This document shows positions 55,943 to 64,000 of a stretch of DNA of 64,000 nt, in pieces. The stretch spans positions 21,822 to 85,821 of the forward strand of contig JAJTBI010000005.1 in assembly GCA_021286935.1 (NCBI GenBank), written 5' to 3'. Below the pieces are notes generated by a model. The model was not told the origin of the DNA, searched no databases, and saw only the letters and a list, made by a program, of their open reading frames with translations. The position numbers and the translations under genes are program-made. This DNA comes from Geobacteraceae bacterium. Its GTDB lineage: Bacteria > Desulfobacterota > Desulfuromonadia > Geobacterales > Pseudopelobacteraceae. Each line of letters opens with the position of its first letter. Positions within the stretch are counted from its first letter, which is position 1.

Positions 55943-56938
55943 ATGGATTTCAGCGGTGCTAGAATCATCATCACCGGCGGGCTTGGTTTTATTGGTTCCA
56001 ATCTGGCCGTGCGACTGGTTGAGGCGGGTGCCGATGTAACCCTTGTGGACAGCCTGATACCGGAATACGGTGGTAACTTGTGGAATATTGAGCCGATCAA
56101 GGAACGAGTCAGGGTGAATATCTCCGATGTGCGGGATGAGCATTCCATGAAATACCTGATTCAGGGGCAGGATTATCTTTTCAATCTGGCCGGGCAGACC
56201 AGTCATATCGACTCCATGAACAACCCATACCCCGACCTGGAGATCAACGCCAAAGCGCAGCTTTCCATACTGGAGGCCTGCCGGAAACATAACCCGTCGG
56301 TCAAACTGGTTTTTGCCAGTACCCGACAACTGTACGGTGCTCCTCAATATCTTCCGGTGGATGAGAAACATCCGCTAGCCCCTGTTGATGTAAACGGTAT
56401 CAACAAAATGGCAGGGGAATGGTATCACCTAGTTTACAACAATGTGTATGGCATCAGATCTTCAGTTTTACGGCTCACGAATACATATGGGCCTGGCATG
56501 CGTGTCAAGGATGCCAGGCAGACTTTTCTGGGGGTTTGGATCAGAAACATCATCACGGGAGAGCCTCTGCTTGTTTTTGGGGATGGTCGGCAGATCCGTG
56601 ATTTTAATTATGTGGATGATGTGGTGGAGGCCATGCTGCTGACAGCCTTTTCCGAAGAGGCTGATGGTGAAATCTTTAATCTGGGGGCCGACGATCCCAT
56701 CAATCTGAAGGATGCCGCCACTCTTCTGGTAGATGTGGCGGGACGTGGAGAATCTCGTGTGGTTCCTTTTCCTGCTGATAGAAAAGCCATTGATATCGGA
56801 GATTATTATGCAGACTACCGCAAGATCAGGGCAAAATTAAGCTGGACGCCGAAAACCGGTCTGCGGGAGGGTTTTGCAAAAACATTGCAGTTTTATGAGC
56901 AGAATGGCCGACATTACTGGGGCGACAGGCATGAGTGA
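55943..56938 (+). CDS. Extended SDR epimerase/dehydratase with altered active site
   Basis: 331 residues from ATG 55943 (GGGGGTAGT upstream). The NAD loop TGGLGFIGSN is at 11-20, and the order of strands, RLTNTYGPGMR and DFNYVDDVVEAM fit nucleotide-sugar SDRs. The catalytic Tyr of YxxxK is replaced by N151 (VNGINKMAGE, K155 kept). The protein is otherwise whole, so it may use another acid/base or act on a different step. A role in the sugar for the following DegT enzyme is inferred. Overlaps that gene by eight bases. Confidence 0.87.
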   Translation: MDFSGARIIITGGLGFIGSNLAVRLVEAGADVTLVDSLIPEYGGNLWNIEPIKERVRVNISDVRDEHSMKYLIQGQDYLFNLAGQTSHIDSMNNPYPDLEINAKAQLSILEACRKHNPSVKLVFASTRQLYGAPQYLPVDEKHPLAPVDVNGINKMAGEWYHLVYNNVYGIRSSVLRLTNTYGPGMRVKDARQTFLGVWIRNIITGEPLLVFGDGRQIRDFNYVDDVVEAMLLTAFSEEADGEIFNLGADDPINLKDAATLLVDVAGRGESRVVPFPADRKAIDIGDYYADYRKIRAKLSWTPKTGLREGFAKTLQFYEQNGRHYWGDRHE

Positions 56939-58049
56939 ACCGCAGATACCTGTAACTAATCTGAAACTGCAGTACGAGCGGCATGCCCGGGAAATCAGCA
57001 GGGTAGTCGAAGAGGTATTGCGCAGCGGCTGGTATATTCTGGGAAGTCAGGTTAAGGCTTTTGAGGTTGAATTTGCGGCCTGGCTGGGGGCGGAGTATTG
57101 TCTCGGCGTGGCCAGCGGTACGGATGCGGTTTCTCTTGCTCTTGCCAGTTGCGGCATCGGTTGCGGGGACGAGGTTATAACTGTGTCCCATTCTGCGGTT
57201 GCTACTGTTGCCGCCATCGAACGGATAGGTGCTGTACCGGTATTTGTTGATATTACCCCAGGAACCCGCTGCATTGATCCGGCTTTGATTGAAAAGGTGA
57301 TTTCTTCTGCGACCAAAGCGATAGTCCCGGTGCATATCTATGGCCAGCCGGCTCCAATGCAGGAAATATCAGCAGTCGCTGCTAAATATGGCCTTAAGGT
57401 AATCGAGGATTGTGCCCAGGCACATGGCGCAGAAATTGGCGGACAGAGGGTAGGTACCTTTGGCGATGCGGCAGCATTCAGTTTTTATCCGACTAAGAAC
57501 CTGGGGGCCATGGGAGATGGCGGGGCAGTCGTCACAAATAAAACTGACATTGGCGCGCAATGTCGTTATTTGCGCGAATATGGCTGGAAAGAACGCTATA
57601 TTTCATACATGCCTGGTTTTAATTCCCGCCTGGATGAAATGCAGGCTGCCATTCTCAGAATCAAGCTGAAATATCTGGAAGAGGACAACAGGCGCCGCAG
57701 ACATATTGCTTCATTGTATGATCATGCTTTGCAAGGGGCAGGGGTCACTCCACCACAGGAAATAAAGGACACGCTGCATGCCATGCATCTGTATGTGATC
57801 GAGTCGAATGAACGTGACAGTCTCAGGTTACATTTGTCAGTAAAAAATATACAGACCGCTTTGCACTACCCGGTTCCGATCCATCTACAGCCAGCCTATA
57901 ACGGCAGGATCAAGGGATGTGATCAGTTACCTGTCACAGAAAAGCTGTATGAAAAATTGCTTACATTACCGTTGTATCCCGAACTGACTGACGCAGAAGT
58001 GAACAGAGTGTGCCAAGCCCTTCGCAGTTTTTCAGAAGGAACCGCCTGA
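56931..58049 (+). CDS. DegT/DnrJ/EryC1/StrS aminotransferase (third of three)
   Basis: 372 residues from ATG 56931 inside the end of the epimerase gene. PLP Lys K189 in FSFYPTKNLGAMGDGG, Asp in KVIEDCAQAHGAEIGG. The FYPTKNLGA form is typical of enzymes acting on 3-keto or 4-keto dTDP/UDP sugars (for example FdtB/QdtB type). Paired with the SDR gene, it should aminate that enzyme's product. Stop and next start overlap as TGATG. Confidence 0.94.
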   Translation: MSEPQIPVTNLKLQYERHAREISRVVEEVLRSGWYILGSQVKAFEVEFAAWLGAEYCLGVASGTDAVSLALASCGIGCGDEVITVSHSAVATVAAIERIGAVPVFVDITPGTRCIDPALIEKVISSATKAIVPVHIYGQPAPMQEISAVAAKYGLKVIEDCAQAHGAEIGGQRVGTFGDAAAFSFYPTKNLGAMGDGGAVVTNKTDIGAQCRYLREYGWKERYISYMPGFNSRLDEMQAAILRIKLKYLEEDNRRRRHIASLYDHALQGAGVTPPQEIKDTLHAMHLYVIESNERDSLRLHLSVKNIQTALHYPVPIHLQPAYNGRIKGCDQLPVTEKLYEKLLTLPLYPELTDAEVNRVCQALRSFSEGTA

Positions 58050-59893
58050 TGGCGGTACGCTATTACTGCACCTATTTTGACAAAAACTACCTTGTTAGGG
58101 GGGTGGCGCTACTCTCATCATTGAACCGCCATGAAAAAGATTTTGTGGTTTATGCTGTCTGTCTTGATGAGTTGACCTTGAATATTTTGCATAAACTACG
58201 GCTGCCCAACGTGATTGCTGTCCCGCTTCACGAAGTGGAATTTGGTGATGCAGCACTAGCGTTTGCCAAATCCAACCGCAGTAAGGTTGAGTATTACTGG
58301 ACACTGACCCCCTCTATCATCCGCTACCTGTTGGAAAGGTTCAGACTTGAATTTCTGACTTATCTTGATGCTGACCTCTTCTTCTATTCATCCCCCGATC
58401 CGATATACATGGAGCTTGGAAACGCCTCCGTACTTATTCATGGGCATCGTTTTGCTGCTGATAAACAGCATCTTGCTATCCATGGCAATTACAATGTTGG
58501 CTTGATGGTCTTCAGAAGTGATTCTGATGGTATGGCATGTCTCAGCTGGTGGCGTGAGCGCTGCAATGAATGGTGCTATGCCAGAGTTGAAAACGGCAAG
58601 TACGGTGATCAGCTCTATCTGGATCATTTTAAACAGCTGTTTGACAATGTGCGGGTGTTGCAGCATCCCGGAGCCGGCATAGCCCCATGGAATCATGAGC
58701 AATACAGGATTTCAAGACATCCCGAAAACGGAGCCGTTCTGATTGATGGTTATCCGCTGATTTTCTATCATTTTTCAGCCTTGAAGTTTGTAAGCCCCGA
58801 CCTGATCTTCCCTGTTGAACCGGGAAACTATGATCTGCCATCTATGGTGTTGAAGGAATGTTATCTGCCATACCTGCACGCATTGCATGGTGCTTTTGCA
58901 GATGTACGCAGAGTACAGCCGGATTTTATTTCCGGGCTGTATGGCAATACGTTTTACGAGGCCCCCTTTGTGGGACAGAAAAGTCTGCATGCGATAATCA
59001 TTGAAAATATGCCTCGCAGGAACGACTGGATGCAACTGGATGATATTTGGAACTGCTATAATGCCAGCCAGTTGAGCGATCCTCTGCAGAGAGAGTGCTA
59101 TATTGCTGTTACAAAGCAACTTCCCATCATCTCCATCGTTACCCCCTCCTTCAATCAGGCACAATACCTTGAAGAATGCATCGACTCCATCCTCAGTCAG
59201 AATTATCCCAATCTGGAATACATCATCATGGACGGCGGCAGCACGGACGAATCGGTAGAGATCATCAGGAAATACGAAAAACACCTGAAATACTGGCAAT
59301 CCCAACCCGACAATGGTCAGTATGCGGCCATTGACGAAGGTCTGCGCATGTCCACCGGCACTGCCATGACCTGGTTGAACTCTGATGACAGGCTGCATCC
59401 AGGGGCGCTGGAGTTGATTGCAGAGTTGTTCACGGAACAGCCGGAGGTTTCATGGGTTACCGGCCGCCCCAACGGGCTGGATGTACAGGGCCGGCAGTCA
59501 TGGGTGCTGGATATGCTGCCGCTCTGGTCGCGGGAGAAGTATCTGAATTACGAATACCACTCTCCTTTCATCCAGCAGGAGGGGACCTTTTGGCGCCGCG
59601 AGCTGTGGGAAAAAGCGGGGGGATACATCCGGCATGATCTGAAATATGCTGGCGATCTTGAATTATGGACCCGTTTTTTCAGGTATGCCCAACTTTATAG
59701 CGTTGATGCGCTTATTGCCGGTTATCGTCAACACCCGCAACAGAAAATGGCCGGATTCCTGGGGCTGTATCATCAGGAAGCAAAAGCAGTGCTGGATTTT
59801 GAACGGGAACTGTTCCAATATGCCCAGAGCAGGCAGTTGAGGCCTGCTCCTTTGCCGATAATCCCGAAACAGAAGGACCGACATGACTCCTGA
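58049..59893 (+). CDS. Bifunctional glycosyltransferase (GT-A N-terminal domain + GT2)
   Basis: 614 residues from ATG 58049. The N-terminal domain (about 1-330) is a GT-A nucleotide-sugar transferase with the DxD motif D107-A-D109 in LTYLDADLFF and GDQLYLDHF. The C-terminal domain (about 365-600) is GT2: ISIVTPSFNQAQYLEEC, MDGGSTDES, WLNSDDRLHPGA (DxD-like) and the base region EGTFWRRELWEKAGG. Two sugar transfers by one protein are likely. Its end overlaps the next start by 11 bases. Confidence 0.92.
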   Translation: MAVRYYCTYFDKNYLVRGVALLSSLNRHEKDFVVYAVCLDELTLNILHKLRLPNVIAVPLHEVEFGDAALAFAKSNRSKVEYYWTLTPSIIRYLLERFRLEFLTYLDADLFFYSSPDPIYMELGNASVLIHGHRFAADKQHLAIHGNYNVGLMVFRSDSDGMACLSWWRERCNEWCYARVENGKYGDQLYLDHFKQLFDNVRVLQHPGAGIAPWNHEQYRISRHPENGAVLIDGYPLIFYHFSALKFVSPDLIFPVEPGNYDLPSMVLKECYLPYLHALHGAFADVRRVQPDFISGLYGNTFYEAPFVGQKSLHAIIIENMPRRNDWMQLDDIWNCYNASQLSDPLQRECYIAVTKQLPIISIVTPSFNQAQYLEECIDSILSQNYPNLEYIIMDGGSTDESVEIIRKYEKHLKYWQSQPDNGQYAAIDEGLRMSTGTAMTWLNSDDRLHPGALELIAELFTEQPEVSWVTGRPNGLDVQGRQSWVLDMLPLWSREKYLNYEYHSPFIQQEGTFWRRELWEKAGGYIRHDLKYAGDLELWTRFFRYAQLYSVDALIAGYRQHPQQKMAGFLGLYHQEAKAVLDFERELFQYAQSRQLRPAPLPIIPKQKDRHDS

Positions 59894-62800
59894 TGCCCGA
59901 AAAAATCCTGTTGGTTCCTTTGTGGTCACCGCAATAGTCTCGGCATACAACTCCGAACGTTTCATACGCGGCTGTCTGGAGGATCTCACCGGGCAGACGC
60001 TTTTCGCCAAGGGGGCGTTGGAGATTGTTGTTGTGGACAGTGGTTCGCCCCAGAACGAGGGAACTGTCGTGCGGGAGTTTATGGAGAAGTTCGGCACAAT
60101 CGTCTATATCCGCACAGAAGAACGTGAGACCGTCTACCATGCCTGGAACCGCGCTATTCAGGTCGCTTCCGGTCGTTATATCACCAATGCCAATACGGAT
60201 GACCGGCACCGTCCTGATGCTTTGGAGATCATGGCCGGTATGCTGGACAGTAACCCCACAATTGATCTGGTCTACGCCGATGTCTTGATCACCCGTACCC
60301 CCAACGAAACATTTGCCTCCAATAATGCCACCGGCAAATATGAGTGGTTTCCCTGGGACAGGAATGCGCTATTGGGGGTCGGCTGTTTTATTGGGCCGCA
60401 GCCAATGTGGCGGCGTTCACTACACGATTTTTATGGTTGGTTCGATCCTGGCCTGGTCACATCAGGCGATTATGAATTCTGGCTACGAATCTCCCAAACA
60501 TCTGAATTTATGCATATTTCTGAGCCACTCGGGTTGTATCTGGAGCATGATGCAAGCATTGAGCATATGCATGAACAGTTAAAGCTCCGGGAGAACAGTG
60601 AGATCCTGTCGTTGTACAAGCAGGCAGCGGATGAGGGGAGGATCATCAGATGCCTGACATTTGAACAACTGCGTAGTGCTGTCAAGGCTGAAGGAAACAA
60701 CCTGAGCATGCTGATGACGAATGTGATGAAGATTGATGCTCTTATTTCCGGTGGGAAGAATAATACTGAAGCTTTGATGCATCCGTACCGGCAAAGTGAA
60801 TGCGGTATGTTTGCTTTGCCTTTGACAGCGGAACATGTCGAAACATATATCCGGGCAGCAGAGACGTTGCTGCTTTCATCCAGGGAGTGGTTCGGTAATT
60901 ATCACAAAAGCGGTGCAACCGGGGCAGTTGCTTCTCTGGTTAGAGAACAATTGGTGGCCACGGCTTTGCAGGATGCTCGCAGGGAAGCCAGGCAGGGGAG
61001 GATTGATAAGGCGGTAGAAATTATTTTGCGGCAGGCGATTAGTGTTCACTCACAGTCCCCCCTGCCTTATGTGGAACTTGCTGAATTGCTGGTCTCAGCC
61101 AAACGCTACGAGGATGCCATGCAGGTCCTGCCGGAGGCGCCTGAAAACACTGACCGAATCTGGATGTGCGAGATAGCCGCCATCTGCCATGCCGCCCTGG
61201 GAGACGATAAACAGGCGGAGTCGGCAGCGGTGGCGGTGTTGCGGCAGAAAGGCGAACGTTCACGTCCGCTTGAGGCATTGGGCACGTTGGCGGTTCGGCA
61301 TGGTCGGACAATGGAGGCGGAAGAATTGTTCAGGCGTGCTGCCAGTGCAGAGCCGGGACGCGGCGAACCTCTACTGGCCATGGGTATGCTCTGCTGGAGC
61401 AGGGGGGAGTTGCAGGAAGCATTCAGGCTTTTGTATCGCAGTGTGGAACTGTCACCGTTGAATCCGGATGCTGCCGGCTTGCTGCATGAGGCGGCGCGCC
61501 GTCTGGGGCGGATTCCGGATTTCCTGGAGCTTATGCAGGCAATACTGGGCCGGTTTCCCGATACCCGGCATATTCTGTTAGAGCTTGTTGATGCATTCAG
61601 CGAGAATGGCAATATCAGTCAGGCCCTGCATCTACTTGAGCGCGGAATCGTCCTGATCGGCTGTGATGATGACCTGCTGGACTTGGCACTCTCACTGAGG
61701 CGTCAGCTTGGTCCTCACAATGGAAGCCAGTTCATGGGGCTGCCGACGGTTTCGCTCTGCATGATCGTCAGGGATGAGTCTGCCTGCCTGCCCCGTTGTC
61801 TGGCCAGTGCCAGACCTGTTGTGGATGAGATCATTGTGGTCGATACCGGCTCGATTGACAGAACCGCGGATGTTGCTGAGGTGTTCGGAGCGAAGGTCTG
61901 TCATTACCGATGGGAAAATGATTTCGCTGCTGCCCGCAATCATGGGCTGGAGAAGGCTGGCTGCAAATGGGTACTTGTGCTGGATGCAGACGAAGCTTTG
62001 TCGGAGCATGATTATGAACTGGTTGTCCGGACCTTGAAAAGCTGCGCTGGGAAAATGGTCGCATGGCGTATTACAACCAGGAACTACACCAATAGGAGTG
62101 AGAGCGAAGGGTGGCAGACTAATGACAGATCCTATCCAGACCAGGAGCAGGGGGACGGATGGTATCCAAGCTATAAGGTTAGATTGTTCCCTGTATCTGC
62201 ATCAATCCGCTTCTGCGGTGATATCCATGAAATGGTGGAGACCGACCTGCGGCATCTTGGGATCCCAATTGAATTGGCTGATTTTGTTGTACACCACTAC
62301 GGAGAGCTGGAAGAAAAAGACCGGAGGGCCAAACAGCTACGCTATTACGAAATGGGCAAAGCCAAGCTTGGCGGGCGCCCAGATGACCGGTCAGCCATTG
62401 CTGAACTGGCATTGCAGGCGGGGCAGCTTGGCTTTTTTGAGGAGGCTCTTGAATACTGGGATCGTTTGTTGGCCATAGGCATCGCTGTCCGCGATGTTTT
62501 TTTCAATCGCGCTTACGCACTAATGGGGCTGCATCGCTATACCGAGGCCCTGGCGTCAGCGGAAAAGGCGCTCGAACTTGAACCGGACCACAAGGAATCT
62601 CAGCTGAATGCGGCCATATGTGAGTTGCACACGGGAAATCTGGAGAACGCCTGGCAACGGGTTGGCCGTCTGTCGGAGCAATATCGGGAATGGCCGCTCC
62701 TTGCGGCATTGAGGCTGGCGCTGGCGGTGATCGCCGGTGAAAGTCAGGTTGCAGTTGATTGCCATACAGAGCTGTGCCGACATGGTTATGGAGTTGGAGC

Positions 62801-62906
62801 ATATCTGCAGGAGCTTCAACGTTCCCTGATTTTGGTCGGTCAGCCGGTTTTTGCCGGCCAACTGGCTATTTGGGCAAAAGAGGCAGGCTACGGCAGTGGG
62901 GAGTAG
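59883..62906 (+). CDS. GT2 - TPR - GT2 - TPR multidomain glycosyltransferase
   Basis: 1007 residues. First GT2 at about 10-230 (VTAIVSAYNSERFIRGCL; NANTDDRHRPDALE). A helical TPR array covers about 365-600. Second GT2 at about 620-850 begins SLCMIVRDESACLPRCL and has DTGSIDRTAD and VLDADEALSE; this is the SunS/YcdQ-like glycosyltransferase family often found with TPR proteins. More TPR follow up to the end. The TPR parts could bring a protein acceptor, which with GT41 next door favours protein glycosylation. Confidence 0.9.
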   Translation: MTPDARKNPVGSFVVTAIVSAYNSERFIRGCLEDLTGQTLFAKGALEIVVVDSGSPQNEGTVVREFMEKFGTIVYIRTEERETVYHAWNRAIQVASGRYITNANTDDRHRPDALEIMAGMLDSNPTIDLVYADVLITRTPNETFASNNATGKYEWFPWDRNALLGVGCFIGPQPMWRRSLHDFYGWFDPGLVTSGDYEFWLRISQTSEFMHISEPLGLYLEHDASIEHMHEQLKLRENSEILSLYKQAADEGRIIRCLTFEQLRSAVKAEGNNLSMLMTNVMKIDALISGGKNNTEALMHPYRQSECGMFALPLTAEHVETYIRAAETLLLSSREWFGNYHKSGATGAVASLVREQLVATALQDARREARQGRIDKAVEIILRQAISVHSQSPLPYVELAELLVSAKRYEDAMQVLPEAPENTDRIWMCEIAAICHAALGDDKQAESAAVAVLRQKGERSRPLEALGTLAVRHGRTMEAEELFRRAASAEPGRGEPLLAMGMLCWSRGELQEAFRLLYRSVELSPLNPDAAGLLHEAARRLGRIPDFLELMQAILGRFPDTRHILLELVDAFSENGNISQALHLLERGIVLIGCDDDLLDLALSLRRQLGPHNGSQFMGLPTVSLCMIVRDESACLPRCLASARPVVDEIIVVDTGSIDRTADVAEVFGAKVCHYRWENDFAAARNHGLEKAGCKWVLVLDADEALSEHDYELVVRTLKSCAGKMVAWRITTRNYTNRSESEGWQTNDRSYPDQEQGDGWYPSYKVRLFPVSASIRFCGDIHEMVETDLRHLGIPIELADFVVHHYGELEEKDRRAKQLRYYEMGKAKLGGRPDDRSAIAELALQAGQLGFFEEALEYWDRLLAIGIAVRDVFFNRAYALMGLHRYTEALASAEKALELEPDHKESQLNAAICELHTGNLENAWQRVGRLSEQYREWPLLAALRLALAVIAGESQVAVDCHTELCRHGYGVGAYLQELQRSLILVGQPVFAGQLAIWAKEAGYGSGE

Positions 62907-64000
62907 TAACCCTTTACAAATTAAGGCCAAGCTGGCGCTTGCTGATCATGCTTTTGACATTGGAAGCTTTCCTGATGCTTATGAACATTATTGTTCAGTC
63001 CTTTCCATGTCGCAGGATAATCCTGATGCGCTGACCGGCAAGGCTCTGTCTCTGTTTCATCTGGGCAGATATACGGAGGCTGTTCCGGCGCTGAGGCAGC
63101 TGTTTCTGCTGATGCCTGATTCTGAACATCTGGTGCTATTACTGGCCGAGTCGCTGGAACGTACCGGTGAAGCTGAAGAAGCAAAATATCTTTTGAAAAC
63201 AATGCTGATACGATTTCCAGGTAATATCGTCGCATTGAGTCAGTTGGGACGCCTCTGTTTTGAGAAGGGTGAGTACCGTGAAGCACGTGAGAGCTTTGTG
63301 GCACTGCTGCACAGTGACCCTGAAAATGCCGATGCATTGATGTATCTGGGACACATACTGCTCAAGTATCAAGAGTTTCATGAGGCTCTGGCTTATTTTA
63401 AAAAAGCATATTCCCTAAATCCACTCAGTGCCCAATTGGCTGAGCAGGTAGCATGGCTGCTCAGGTTGATCGGAGCGCATCATGAGGCGCTGGCTTGGTA
63501 CAGGAACGTGCTTGATAGTCATCCTCATCACGCCGGGCTTGCTTCAGGCTACCTTTTTCAACTGAATTTCTGCCACGGCCTTATGCCTGAATTTGTTGCC
63601 GCAGAACATTGCCGTATGGCCTCACTGTACGGCTGTGAGCTGACATCATGCCCACTCGGTACAGTCAATAACTCGGATAAAATTCGTATAGGTTATGTTT
63701 CCGGAGATCTTCACACCCATTCAGTCTCCTATTTTTTTGAACCAATCCTGAAATATCATGATCTCAATAATTTTGAGGTGTTTTGCTATTCGTTTGGGCC
63801 CATGAATGACGATACCACCGGACGACTGAAGTCTCTGGTCAGCCGATGGCGTGATGTTTCAACAGAATCCCCGGTATGGCTGTCAGAGCAGATCAGGGAG
63901 GATGGCATCCAGATTCTCGTTGATTTGACGGGTCATTCCGGAGGCAACCGTCTAGGTGTTTTTGCGGCGCGTTCAGCTCCTGTGCAGATTTCCTGGCTTG
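62897..64000 (+). CDS. TPR + GT41 glycosyltransferase (O-GlcNAc transferase type), 3' end beyond window
   Basis: The frame is open from GTG 62897 to the window edge, about 367 residues. The start is uncertain; ATG 63008 is the next in-frame methionine. Residues about 15-225 are TPR helices. From about 250 the text is the hallmark of GT41/SPINDLY enzymes: RIGYVSGDLHTHSV, FEVFCYSFGPMNDD, then ILVDLTGHSGGNRLGVFAARSAPVQISWL (in short LVDLTGHSGGNRL). These enzymes put a single sugar on Ser/Thr of proteins. The final catalytic half lies outside, so activity cannot be judged. Confidence 0.88.

Overview
The window reads as chromosomal DNA of a motile Gram-negative anaerobe. Moderate GC, outer-membrane proteins (PldA, an OprM-type channel, a D15-type barrel), an HD-GYP c-di-GMP enzyme, RNase J, cobalamin synthesis and a large radical-SAM surface-glycan locus together suggest a deltaproteobacterium of the Geobacter/Trichlorobacter type. 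That assignment is an inference from gene content, not from a marker gene.

Layout. 1-3063: an AraC regulator divergent from an aldo/keto reductase and a YqhD-type alcohol dehydrogenase (cut by the left edge), the same three-gene logic as E. coli yqhC/yqhD/dkgA. 3094-4583: a lone motB and a TetR gene. 4658-12910: a TetR-controlled tripartite RND pump (adaptor, AcrB-type pump, OprM-type channel) followed by an outer-membrane phospholipase A and a second, paralogous TetR. A palindromic repeat has entered the start of the outer-membrane channel gene. 12.9-14.2 kb is a decayed patch: a degenerate SRAP protein, a glycosyltransferase start fragment, a fabI tail fragment and a 51-residue membrane peptide. 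14162-20235: a PAS/HD-GYP protein, then a yhiI-rbbA-yhhJ-like ABC exporter. 20336-24076: cbiET, an acyl-CoA ligase, a repeat with inverted ends and an MNT/HEPN pair. 24095-27071 (minus): plsC, two small genes and RNase J. 27211-34782: ssb, a coiled-coil membrane protein, an MsbA-like ABC protein, a D15-type barrel, and a histidine kinase/sigma-54 activator pair.

34848 to the right edge: a co-directional, tightly packed locus of TPR proteins and glycan or peptide-modifying enzymes. It holds six radical SAM modules (two with an upstream B12-binding-type domain), three DegT-family PLP enzymes, a formyltransferase, a FemAB-like acyltransferase, an atypical SDR epimerase, several methyltransferases, multi-domain glycosyltransferases, and the start of a TPR-GT41 (O-GlcNAc-transferase type) gene. 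Many of its genes overlap or nearly touch, so it is probably one long transcript or a few. The likely product is an unusual, methylated and N-acylated or N-formylated glycan placed on protein (flagellin or a surface protein). The most unusual single gene is a 965-residue radical SAM / glycosyltransferase / methyltransferase fusion. This locus is the best candidate in the window for an undescribed system.
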